From: Bacteroidota bacterium
GTDB taxonomy: Bacteria; Bacteroidota; Bacteroidia; JAHEXY01
Length of the DNA: 64,000 nt
Direction of reading: 5' to 3'
Assembly: GCA_023251875.1 (NCBI GenBank)
Contig: JAHEXY010000001.1
Location: forward strand, 372,001 to 436,000
Below are positions 32,270 through 40,277 of this stretch, in pieces; within the stretch, counting starts at the first letter, position 1, and each line of letters starts with the position of its first letter. The translations under genes and the position numbers were made by a program. Below the pieces are notes generated by a model. It saw nothing but the letters and a program-made list of their open reading frames with translations. It was not told the origin of the DNA and did no database searches.

Positions 32270-33091
32270 TTAAAAGTTAATAATTATTGTTTGTCTAATA
32301 TCTAATGTTGTATTTTTTGATTTAAGAAAATACATACCTGCATTTAACCCATCTACTTGAACTGTAAAATTATTTTGAGCAGATAAATTAAATGTTTGCA
32401 TTTCCTGCCCAAGGCTATTTATAAGAAAATATTCACCTTCAATTGTTGATTCTACTGTAAAGTTTCCATTGTTTGGGTTTGGGAAAACAGAAATTATAGA
32501 TTGAAAGATATCGTTTTCAATTTTTGTAGTGATAGTAGTACTCAAATTAAAATTATCAATCGCCCCATTTCCGATACCAGATAATGTATATAGTCTAACT
32601 CCAATTTTATGTTTGGTTTTGATTGCAGTAAAATTAAATGCCTGAGGGTTCCAAGTTGTATCAGTTGATTGAAAAATTGGAGTTTGATTTACGTCTACAT
32701 CGTCAATAAATAGATGAAATTGAATTTGGCCCACATAAGGACCAATGTAATTTGTCCCAGAATAATCAAAAGTAATTTGATAATTGTTACCTAAATTAAA
32801 TCCGGATATATCTTGAAACATTCCTTCCCCAGTTAAATTTGTTCCAGAGTACATTCTTGCGTAAGTATTTCCATTAGAGGCTAATGCAGGTAAAGTTGTA
32901 GGGCATATTGAAAGATTTACCTCTTCTGGTCCAATACCTCCATTTGAGTAATTTGTCCAACTGTCCGGAGGAATATTTATATCACAAGTTCCACTAATTC
33001 CCCAATTTTCTACTGATGCATTTATAAAATTTTGAGCAGAACAAATTCTGCAAACCATTAAAATTATCGTAAATAAGAATTGTTTGTCCAT
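32270..33091 (-). CDS. T9SS-exported protein with carbohydrate-binding-like domain
   Basis: 273 aa. The signal peptide ends near CRICSAQ-NFI. Residues about 22-185 form a beta-sandwich-like domain beginning ENWGISGTCD and running through 'GNNYQITFDYSG' and 'FHLFIDDVDVNQTPIFQS' to 'HKIGVRLYTLSGIGNGAIDNFNL', similar to carbohydrate-binding or PEP-CTERM-type sandwich modules. The C-terminus (ISVFPNPNNGNFTV...NAGMYFLKSKN) is a type A T9SS sorting domain. It is downstream of the 655-aa ankyrin gene (48-bp gap) and upstream of the 254-aa gene. Ligand unknown. Confidence 0.82.
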   Translation of the reverse strand: MDKQFLFTIILMVCRICSAQNFINASVENWGISGTCDINIPPDSWTNYSNGGIGPEEVNLSICPTTLPALASNGNTYARMYSGTNLTGEGMFQDISGFNLGNNYQITFDYSGTNYIGPYVGQIQFHLFIDDVDVNQTPIFQSTDTTWNPQAFNFTAIKTKHKIGVRLYTLSGIGNGAIDNFNLSTTITTKIENDIFQSIISVFPNPNNGNFTVESTIEGEYFLINSLGQEMQTFNLSAQNNFTVQVDGLNAGMYFLKSKNTTLDIRQTIIINF

Positions 33092-33139
33092 AAAATTGAT
33101 TGTTTGACATTTGATTGTAGTTGTATAACTCTAATTCAT

Positions 33140-35107
33140 TTAATTTTTTTCTAATTGATAATCCTTAATTATCGTTTCCAATTCTCTATATTCTTCCTTT
33201 TTTACAAACTCTAATAAGGATACTTTGACTTCGGTAGGACTTAAAGAATTAATATCTGCCCCGTTTTCTAATAATAATTTTAGAGCCGTTTTATTTTGTT
33301 TTACAATGGCATGGTAAAGTACCTCCCCACTAATTTTCTCTTGGTTTAGCTTTACGTTCTTATTTATTAATAGATATAGCATTTCAAAATCGTTGCTAGA
33401 AATAGCATCCTTTATAATAGAATTAATGTTGGAGAAGTAATCTATTGTGCTTAAATCAGAAATTTGGTCTACTAAAAATTTACTTGTTTGAGGATGCTTA
33501 TAATATGCTTCACTTGCTTTTCTTATTAGATAAAGATTATTGTGTTCATATTCTTTTTGATTCATTAATAATTTTAAGATTTCAACTTGGCCATAGTTAC
33601 ATGCGTAAGTTATAGCAGGATAAGTATCAAAATTATCCGTTTTAGCAAGGCCTATTTCATTTAAAATAAATTGAACGCCTTCTATATTATTTCCGCTAAT
33701 TGCTCGATAAAGAGGTGTAAGGCCTTGATCGTCTTGCGTTGTTAATGAAATACCTTTTTTTATCAATAACTTGGTAAGATCAAACTCTTTTCTTACAATA
33801 CTCTTGGTAATAAAAAAGTTTTTGCCATTGTTATTCAAAATAATACTCCCATCATCTATAAATTGAAGTAGGTATTCTATAATTTCTTTGTTGCCCTTAT
33901 TTATATAGCTTTTTTTGGCAAGTTCTGCTAGAAGTTTTTTATCACTTGTATTGGCTCCGTATTTTACTAGTAGTTTTAATGCATCTATATTTAAGTTTTC
34001 TACAGCAATTGTTAGTGGTGATTCTTTTCTTTCATTTATAGAATTAGGATTTGAGCCCTCAATTAATAATTGTTCAACTTTTTTATTTTCAAAAAATAGT
34101 ATCGCATTAAATAAATCTCTTTCGCCATTTTCTGCTCCAATAGAATATAAAAATTGGATTAATTCCTTTTTTCCTTCAGTTGCATGTGATATTTCGGCAT
34201 AATCTAAAATGGTTTTACCTGAACTGTCTTTTTGGTTAATATTAAGACCATATTTAACATATAATTCAATTAGTGGAATGTGATTACAATTTAAATAATC
34301 ACGATGAAAATCTGTTTTCTTTTTTGCATCTATACCAATATTGGGAATGATACCATGGTCCAATAGTAAATTAATGATGTCGAATGTACTATCTCCAAAA
34401 CAACTAAAATAGGATATAACATTTTTGCCTTTAAATATTGTAGTAAGATTTACGCCTGCATCAATTAATAACCGTAAACTTTTAATGTCGCTACAGCTAA
34501 ATAGAGCAGAGGCTACATGCGGATATAAATTAGCATTGGGGGTATAATTTAGGTCAATACCTTTTTCAATTAGCAATTGAACAAATTTGTAATTTTTTCT
34601 CTCTAATGCTAAATGCAATAAAGAACGGCCACTAGGGCCATTTGAATCAAATAGAATAAAATTAATAGGTAACTTTTTAACCTCTATTAATTTTATTATT
34701 TCTTGTTCTCCATCTTTTTTGTACAGCAATTTTTCAATTTCTTGTGAAATAATATAATCTTCATTTTTTGTATTAAATTCTATTGCACCTACATATAAAA
34801 TATTGTTAAGCTGAGGAACAAAGCCCGGAGTATATTTAATATCCGCTTTGTCATAGTAACAATAATAATACTCTAAGTCTTCTTGTTTAATCCCTAGCCT
34901 ACTTATAAGTTGAATAATTAGTTCACTAGCCTTTTCTTTCCAGGCAAATGCATAACTACAATTTAATGAAGTAATGATTTTTGAATTTGTGTTTATTGGT
35001 ACTGATTCGATTGCATCTATATTATATCTTTCACTTAGGTATTCGTAAAAATTGATGGTGTTGTTTTTAAGTTCTATCCAAATGTGTACTTGTTTGTTTT
35101 GAGTCAT
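33140..35107 (-). CDS. Large ankyrin-repeat protein with distinct N-terminal domain
   Basis: 655 aa, no signal peptide. Residues 1-125 are not ankyrin: 'KQVHIWIELKNNTINFYEYLSERYNID' ... 'YYCYYDKAD' ... 'LYVGAIEFNT'. The layout vaguely recalls the Imm22 immunity fold but this is unproven. From about 160 there are 10 or more ankyrin repeats (GRSLLHLALERKNYKFVQLLIEKGIDLN; SPLTIAVENLNIDALKLLVKYGAN; QGLTPLYRAISGNNIEGVQFIL; ALKLLLENGADIN). It is the long paralogue of the 149-aa protein at 30563. Ankyrin proteins of this kind often serve as immunity or binding partners in toxin loci; no toxin is visible here. A TAATTTTG box at 35155-35162 could be its -7 element. Confidence 0.85.
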   Translation of the reverse strand: MTQNKQVHIWIELKNNTINFYEYLSERYNIDAIESVPINTNSKIITSLNCSYAFAWKEKASELIIQLISRLGIKQEDLEYYYCYYDKADIKYTPGFVPQLNNILYVGAIEFNTKNEDYIISQEIEKLLYKKDGEQEIIKLIEVKKLPINFILFDSNGPSGRSLLHLALERKNYKFVQLLIEKGIDLNYTPNANLYPHVASALFSCSDIKSLRLLIDAGVNLTTIFKGKNVISYFSCFGDSTFDIINLLLDHGIIPNIGIDAKKKTDFHRDYLNCNHIPLIELYVKYGLNINQKDSSGKTILDYAEISHATEGKKELIQFLYSIGAENGERDLFNAILFFENKKVEQLLIEGSNPNSINERKESPLTIAVENLNIDALKLLVKYGANTSDKKLLAELAKKSYINKGNKEIIEYLLQFIDDGSIILNNNGKNFFITKSIVRKEFDLTKLLIKKGISLTTQDDQGLTPLYRAISGNNIEGVQFILNEIGLAKTDNFDTYPAITYACNYGQVEILKLLMNQKEYEHNNLYLIRKASEAYYKHPQTSKFLVDQISDLSTIDYFSNINSIIKDAISSNDFEMLYLLINKNVKLNQEKISGEVLYHAIVKQNKTALKLLLENGADINSLSPTEVKVSLLEFVKKEEYRELETIIKDYQLEKN

Positions 35108-35352
35108 TTTTTGAGGGGTTGTATAATGTAATTATTTCTACAATGCTTGAAAAGCAAAATTAGTTGAAGAAATAATTTATTGAGAGGAAAGTTTTAAGGA
35201 AAACTAAGTAATTCAAAATGTAGATTTCACTGGCATATCTGCTTTTATATTATGGCAGATCGTGATACATTTATTAGTAATTCAACAAAACAAAATTAAT
35301 GGGTAAAAGTTATTGTTGAATGATTACATATATCTATAAAATAAATGGAGAT

Positions 35353-36018
35353 TTATAAGATAAACGTTTCAGCTATCTTTAAATCTTCAACTGTAGTAAT
35401 TTTTATATTTCTTTTGTCTCCTTCTACTAAATGAATGTTGTGTCCAAGCATTTCAAAAACACTTGCATCATCCGTAAATAAATTACTATATGGTTTTTGA
35501 TAGGCTTGTTTTAATAATCTCAAATTAAAACACTGAGGAGTTTGAATAGCCCTATATAAGGAGCGATCTACTGCTATAGAATGGTTCCTCTCAATTTTTC
35601 TTATAGAGTCAGCCAAAGTAATACAGGGTACCGCAGCATTATATTTCTCAGCTTCTTGAAACAAAGTTGAAATTAATGTAGGTCTAATGAGCGGTCTTAC
35701 ACCATCATGAATGGCAACAAGGCCATCGGATTCGTTGATAGCATCCAGTCCATTTTTTACTGAATGAAATCTCGTTTCACCCCCAAAAACCAATTTATGG
35801 GCAATATCAAATTGATGTTCTTTACAGAGGGTGTTCCAAAAAGAAATATGATCTTGAGGCAAACAAACTAAAACTTTGCAATCTGCATTATAGTCATTAA
35901 ATGCCTTTATGGCATGCATTAAAACAGGCCTATTTTTAAGCATAATAAACTGCTTCGGCAAATCGCTACCAAATCTAAGTCCTTTGCCTCCAGCTACTAT
36001 AATAGCATATTCTGTCAT
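35353..36018 (-). CDS. ispD: 2-C-methyl-D-erythritol 4-phosphate cytidylyltransferase
   Basis: 221 aa, standard. Catalyses CTP-dependent activation of MEP in the non-mevalonate isoprenoid pathway; cytoplasmic. The N-terminal nucleotide-binding loop is VAGGKGLRFGSDLPKQF with the conserved Arg and Lys. Further motifs are 'HDGVRPLI', 'IQTPQCF', 'FTDDASVFE' and 'GDKRNIKITTVEDLKIAE'. The gene is followed by the ankyrin gene on the same strand after a 245-bp gap; that gap contains a 6-bp ATCTGC/GCAGAT hairpin and little else. The remaining MEP-pathway genes are not in the window. Confidence 0.96.
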   Translation of the reverse strand: MTEYAIIVAGGKGLRFGSDLPKQFIMLKNRPVLMHAIKAFNDYNADCKVLVCLPQDHISFWNTLCKEHQFDIAHKLVFGGETRFHSVKNGLDAINESDGLVAIHDGVRPLIRPTLISTLFQEAEKYNAAVPCITLADSIRKIERNHSIAVDRSLYRAIQTPQCFNLRLLKQAYQKPYSNLFTDDASVFEMLGHNIHLVEGDKRNIKITTVEDLKIAETFIL

Positions 36019-36362
36019 TGAATGGGTTATTATTTGATACTTAAAATTACTCGAAAGTACAATTTTGAGCCCAGTCTAAAAATCATTTTCACACCAATTT
36101 AATTACATTAAAGCAAAACAAAACTGGTAACCACCACATTAAACCCTACTAGTTTAGGTTATACAAACTGATTTTCAAAAAAAAGTGTATTTGATTTTAT
36201 AGCCCCATATAATGTATCTTTAAAAAAGTACCCTAATTTTAAATCTTAAGAATACCCCTTATAATAATTTATCTGATTAATGATCAATCAATCAGTAATA
36301 GTTAATTGTTTTACTAATATAGGATTTGTATATTTGCATTCCATTTTAAAAAAATCAAGGTT
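36019..36362. other. Divergent intergenic region between ispD and the OmpA-like gene
   Basis: 344 bp, A+T-rich. On the plus strand a full promoter is visible near the right end (36306-36336). Two ATTAATGATCAATCAATCAGTAA-like stretches at 36276-36300 contain a TGATCA palindrome. No ORF of interest and no RNA gene recognised. Confidence 0.5.
36306..36336 (+). promoter_or_regulatory. Promoter of the OmpA-like gene (Bacteroidota consensus)
   Basis: TTG at 36306-36308, 20-bp spacer, TATATTTG at 36329-36336: a full match to TTG-N19-21-TAnnTTTG. It predicts a leader of about 20 nt before the ATG at 36363 and fits a strongly expressed envelope protein. Confidence 0.75.
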
Positions 36363-37808
36363 ATGATAAAAAATTACCTCCTCACAATTACATTTCTTGC
36401 AGGCGTTTCTGTTTCATCTTTTTCTCAAGAGGGCAATGCTATTAAAGCGTCAGATTCCGATAAAACAAAAAAAGAAGCCACACAAAGTGTGTCTACAACT
36501 ACCACAGCAAAAGATACTAAAGTTACAACTCCTGTATCAACCGAGCCAATTGAACCTATTTATGTTCACAAAAAACCATCCATTGGTTTGGGAATAGGCT
36601 TAATGACTTTTTATGGAGACATTAATAAAGGAGCTGAAATATATGAAATGAGTAATTTCAGAATGGGACTAGATGTAAATGTGGAACAACGTTTTGGAAA
36701 ACATTTGGGAGCATCAGCCGATCTTCTTTTTGGTAAATTATCTCAAAATGAACATTCATTAACAAGCAATCTTAATTTTGAATCAAGTGTAACACAAGCC
36801 AGTGCCAATTTTGTTTTTCACTTAGATAATAGAGAAAAGGGTTGGAGAAAAACTAAAACATCTGCTTTTGTTTCTGCTGGTGTAGGATACATGATGTTTA
36901 ACCCTATGGGCGATTTTAGATTAGAAAATGGAACTCAATATTATTATTGGGCAGATGGATCAATTCGCGATCAAGCATTTGATGTTGATAATCCTCAAAA
37001 TGGAAGCATTCTTCATAGAGATTATATTTATGAAACTTCTTTAGATAGCAACAATAGCTATAGCCATGGAACACTTGTTTTTCCTTTAACTTTTGGCATT
37101 AAGGTTAAATTCTCAAATAAATTTGAATCCGATATAAAAGCGACTTATCATATTACCATGAGTGATGATATTGATAATGTAGCAACAGGAGGAAAAGATG
37201 CTTATTTGTATTCTCAAATATCTTTCAGGTATAATATTTTAGCTAAAACACCTAAATTACCCGATACTTCACCATTTGCTAAAACTGATTTTAATCAAAT
37301 AGTTGATATTGTTGATTCGGATAAAGATGGTGTAAAAGATTTAGATGATAAATGTGGTGGCACTCCTCATGGTGCTGCAGTTGATGCAAAAGGATGTCCG
37401 GTTGATGATGACCAAGATGGTATTCCTAATTACCAAGACAAAGAAAAAAACACAGTAAAAGGAGCTCAGGTTGACGGTAATGGAATGACCGTTAAAGATG
37501 ATAAATTGCTTCAAGAATACAATGATTCTCTTGCAACACCAAGAGATGATTTATACAAATGGCGCCCAAGCTACCGTTTCGATTTAGATAAAACAAGAAC
37601 TTCTGACGATACTAAAACGTCAAACATTACGGCAAAAGTATTTACTACTGAAGCCGTAACCGATGAATATAAATATGTTGATGCTAATAAAGATGGAGTA
37701 ATTACTCCACAAGAAGTAAATGCTGCCGTTGATTCTTTCTTTGATGGCAACACCGGAAAAAAAGCCGAAGACTTAAATAAAATGGTAAAATATTTTTCGG
37801 GAAAATAA
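36363..37808 (+). CDS. Outer-membrane beta-barrel protein with thrombospondin type-3-like and EF-hand-like repeats
   Basis: 481 aa. Signal peptide ends near SSFSQ-EGN. A Thr/Lys-rich linker (about 22-65) precedes a barrel domain (KPSIGLGIGLMTFYGDINKG ... YSQISFRYNIL, about 70-300). Then come calcium-binding-type repeats 'DSDKDGVKDLDDKCGGTPHGAAVDAKGCPVDDDQDGIPNYQD' as in OmpA-like proteins. The expected C-terminal OmpA peptidoglycan-binding domain is absent. Instead the protein ends with a segment containing an EF-hand-like loop, DANKDGVITPQE. So it is an OmpA-like barrel without the usual anchor. Strong promoter upstream, terminator downstream. Confidence 0.85.
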   Translation: MIKNYLLTITFLAGVSVSSFSQEGNAIKASDSDKTKKEATQSVSTTTTAKDTKVTTPVSTEPIEPIYVHKKPSIGLGIGLMTFYGDINKGAEIYEMSNFRMGLDVNVEQRFGKHLGASADLLFGKLSQNEHSLTSNLNFESSVTQASANFVFHLDNREKGWRKTKTSAFVSAGVGYMMFNPMGDFRLENGTQYYYWADGSIRDQAFDVDNPQNGSILHRDYIYETSLDSNNSYSHGTLVFPLTFGIKVKFSNKFESDIKATYHITMSDDIDNVATGGKDAYLYSQISFRYNILAKTPKLPDTSPFAKTDFNQIVDIVDSDKDGVKDLDDKCGGTPHGAAVDAKGCPVDDDQDGIPNYQDKEKNTVKGAQVDGNGMTVKDDKLLQEYNDSLATPRDDLYKWRPSYRFDLDKTRTSDDTKTSNITAKVFTTEAVTDEYKYVDANKDGVITPQEVNAAVDSFFDGNTGKKAEDLNKMVKYFSGK

Positions 37809-37859
37809 ATAAGGTTCTTTCCCTACTTTTTTAAAAAAGTACATTTGAAATAAAAAAAG

Positions 37860-37898
37860 AAGCACTACATCTTTATTGATGTGGTGCTTTTGTTTTTA
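37860..37898 (+). terminator. Rho-independent terminator after the OmpA-like gene
   Basis: 10-bp stem GCACTACATC/GATGTGGTGC (37862-37871 and 37878-37887, one G-U pair), 6-nt loop, flanked by A and followed by TTTTGTTTTT. Confidence 0.85.
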
Positions 37899-38009
37899 AC
37901 ATTCACTTGTTCATATATTGAATACTACCTCCTTAAAACCAATTGAATTCTGGTCTAGATTTGTTTATAAATGTTTATTGGGCTTATTCTCACTATAAAC
38001 CTATTAACT

Positions 38010-39638
38010 ATGATAAAACAAATCTTACTATTATTCAGCCTTATAGGCCTGTTTACCAGTCGCCTTTTTGTAAGTGATGGTATTGATATTTTTCAAGAAA
38101 TACCCGACAACATATACTCAGGTACAGCATTTTTAGTTAAAGTAAACATTGCCAAAGGCAATCTTGATGGGTATGCCAATTATTCTTTACAGCTTCCTCA
38201 TGGCCTTTCTGCTGAATTAGTAGATGCTTCAAATGGAAATTTTTCTTTTACCGACCAGTTTGTAAATATCAATTGGGTACAACTTCCTAAAGAAAAAAAT
38301 TTAGTACTTACCTATAAAGTATTGGTGAATAAATATTTTAAAGGCAAAGTAAACTTAAGTGCCGCATTTTCTTTTATTAACCACAATAAAAGAGAAAAAA
38401 TTCTTACTACTGCAAAAGTTTTAGATATTAATCCTCTTGAAGAAAATACAACAGAGAGCATTACTTGTGAAAGAGAAGCCCCTACAACAGCTATGCCCGG
38501 TGATATTTTTACAGTTAAGATTAAAGTAAAAAAAGGAGATCTTACAGGCTTTGCAAAAATACAAGAATTACTACCAACAGGTTTTACAGCTGAACCAATG
38601 GAAACCCAAAGTGCTATTTTTTCATTTGCCGACCAAAAAGTAAAATTTTTATGGATGTCATTATCTGCCGATCCAGAATTTACAATCTCCTATAAGGTAA
38701 AAGTAGGCGATGAGGTATCCGGTACCTATAAAATTGAAGGAAGCTTTTTTTATGTAGTAAACAATGAAACCATAAAACAGGAAATCGCTTCTAGTTCAAT
38801 AACAGTAAGCACCGATGAAGTGAGTAATAGCGATATGACATTTAAAGGTCAAGAAAACCCACCTACCAATACTAAAACCGAACAACAATTGGCAGACGAA
38901 AAAGCTGCAAAAGATCAAGCAATAGCCGACTCTCTAAAAAAAATACAGGACGAAGAACAAGCAAAAAAAGAGGCTGAGCAAAAAGCAGAAGAGGCCCAAA
39001 GAGCTGCAGAGGAACAAGCTCAAAAACAACAAGCAGACCAAACCTCTGCTGAAACAAAAAAGAAACAAGAAGACGACACTCGTTTACAAGAAGCAGCAGA
39101 GGCTCAAAAAAAAGCAGATGAAGAGGCTAAAATAGCGGCACAAGCAAAAGCTGATGAGGAAGCTCGCATAAAAGCAGAGAAAGAAAAACAGCAGCAACAA
39201 GAAGAGGCAGATGCAAAAATGAAAGCAGATGCTGAGGCCAAACAAAAAGAAGAAGAAAATAAAAAACAAGAGCAAGCAAGTAATGAGCAAGCAAATGCTT
39301 CAAAAAGCTCTAGCTCTGCAGCCATGATAAGTAAAACTCCAGAACCCATAAAAGGGCTTAATTATCGTGTGCAAATAGCTGCTATTAAAACTTCTGTTGA
39401 TAATGATTATTTTAAAAAGAAATATAAAGTTGCTGAAGATATTTTTTCAGAAACCCACGAAGGATGGTATAAATATACAGTTGGCGGTTATACCACTTAT
39501 GCTGATGCAAAAACAAAACGTGTTGCTGTAAATACAGACTATGGCATAAAAGGCCCTTTTGTTACAGCTTATAATCAAGGTAAGAGAATTACTGTACAAG
39601 AAGCTTTAATGATTGCTAAATCAAATTTGGTTCAATAG
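38010..39638 (+). CDS. Exported SPOR-like domain protein with two tandem beta domains and a long charged linker
   Basis: 542 aa from the ATG at 38010, which begins the signal sequence MIKQILLLFSLIGLF; a frame from 37971 adds 13 residues and is less likely. Two homologous beta domains follow: 'FLVKVNIAKGNLDGYANYSLQLPHGLSAE...FVNINWVQLP' (about 25-145) and 'FTVKIKVKKGDLTGFAKIQELLPTGFTAE...KVKFLWMSLS' (about 155-275). Then comes a 150-residue Glu/Ala/Lys/Gln-rich coiled-coil linker like TolA. The C-terminal module (NYRVQIAAIK...GWYKYTVGGYTTYADAK) is SPOR-like, binding peptidoglycan. Inferred role: envelope-spanning periplasmic protein. Placed after the OmpA-like gene but behind its terminator. 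Confidence 0.8.
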   Translation: MIKQILLLFSLIGLFTSRLFVSDGIDIFQEIPDNIYSGTAFLVKVNIAKGNLDGYANYSLQLPHGLSAELVDASNGNFSFTDQFVNINWVQLPKEKNLVLTYKVLVNKYFKGKVNLSAAFSFINHNKREKILTTAKVLDINPLEENTTESITCEREAPTTAMPGDIFTVKIKVKKGDLTGFAKIQELLPTGFTAEPMETQSAIFSFADQKVKFLWMSLSADPEFTISYKVKVGDEVSGTYKIEGSFFYVVNNETIKQEIASSSITVSTDEVSNSDMTFKGQENPPTNTKTEQQLADEKAAKDQAIADSLKKIQDEEQAKKEAEQKAEEAQRAAEEQAQKQQADQTSAETKKKQEDDTRLQEAAEAQKKADEEAKIAAQAKADEEARIKAEKEKQQQQEEADAKMKADAEAKQKEEENKKQEQASNEQANASKSSSSAAMISKTPEPIKGLNYRVQIAAIKTSVDNDYFKKKYKVAEDIFSETHEGWYKYTVGGYTTYADAKTKRVAVNTDYGIKGPFVTAYNQGKRITVQEALMIAKSNLVQ

Positions 39639-39656
39639 TTCTCAGTATATTCTCCA

Positions 39657-40127
39657 CTACATTAGCATAAACAAATATCTAATTAACATACTTACTGCTA
39701 CACCTAATAAAGCACCTGCTATTACTTCTTTTTTGGTATGTCCTAAAAATTCTTTTAATTTTTCTTTGCTTAATTTATGTTCAGGAGAGAATAATTCTCT
39801 AATAATTTGATTCAATACAATAGCTTGCTTACTGGCAGAAAGCCTGAGGCCAGCGGCATCATACATTACAATACCGGCAATACAGGCTGCAACAGCAAAT
39901 GTTGTAGAACCAAAACCATCTATTAAACCAACAGAAGTGGCCAATGCCGTAACTGTAGAACTATGGCTAGAAGGCATGCCTCCGGTTGCAAACATAATTG
40001 AAAAATTTACTTCTCTTCTTTTGTATAAAAAGCGAAGTGTTTTTATCATTTGCGCAATCCAATTGGCTAAGGTTAAAGAAAGAATTACTTCTAAGCCTGT
40101 GTGATTAATATGTTTTAATATATCCAT
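39657..40127 (-). CDS. Divergent PAP2 family membrane protein
   Basis: 156 aa. The motif GGMPSSHSSTVTALAT with the following FAVAACIAGIVMYDAAGLRLSASKQA is the hallmark of the divergent PAP2 (DUF212) family. Three to four hydrophobic stretches (about 10-25, 65-90, 135-155). The conserved segment SHxS is related to the phosphatase motif of PAP2 enzymes, but enzymatic activity of the family is not established; a lipid-phosphate phosphatase role is plausible. It is convergent with the SPOR-like gene, 18 bp apart, and preceded by a CCCTCTCC-type repeat. Confidence 0.9.
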   Translation of the reverse strand: MDILKHINHTGLEVILSLTLANWIAQMIKTLRFLYKRREVNFSIMFATGGMPSSHSSTVTALATSVGLIDGFGSTTFAVAACIAGIVMYDAAGLRLSASKQAIVLNQIIRELFSPEHKLSKEKLKEFLGHTKKEVIAGALLGVAVSMLIRYLFMLM

Positions 40128-40131
40128 AAGA

Positions 40132-40188
40132 GCCTCTCCTAAATCCTCTCCAAAACTTGTCCCGAACTTGTTTCGGGAGGAGAGGACT
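40132..40188. repeat. CCCTCTCC-type palindromic repeat, copy 7
   Basis: CCTCTCC...CCTCTCC, then CCCGAACTTGTTTCGGGA hairpin, then GGAGAGG. The longer, two-hairpin version of the family, related to the copy within the wbqC-like gene. Confidence 0.75.
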
Positions 40189-40253
40189 TAAATGCCTTGA
40201 TTAAATTAATACGGTATTTTAAGGTTAGTAAAGATAAATATTTACTTGGATTT

Positions 40254-40277
40254 TATTCCCTTCCCAATGGAAAGGGT
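40254..40277. repeat. Short CCCTTCCC/GGAAAGGG palindromic repeat, copy 8
   Basis: CCCTTCCCAATGGAAAGGG, a worn copy overlapping the 3' end of the dipeptide epimerase gene. Confidence 0.6.

Noticed and set aside
30563-35107. Prophage or integrated plasmid
   Set aside because: No integrase, phage structural or replication genes and no flanking direct repeats seen.
36276-36300. TGATCAATCAATCAG as an operator
   Set aside because: Short, A+T-rich and imperfect; no second copy elsewhere and no regulator gene nearby.
38870-39350. Long minus-strand frames opposite the charged linker of the SPOR-like gene
   Set aside because: They are Leu/Phe/Cys/Ser-rich mirror images of GAA/AAA/GCA codons; no start signal or homology.
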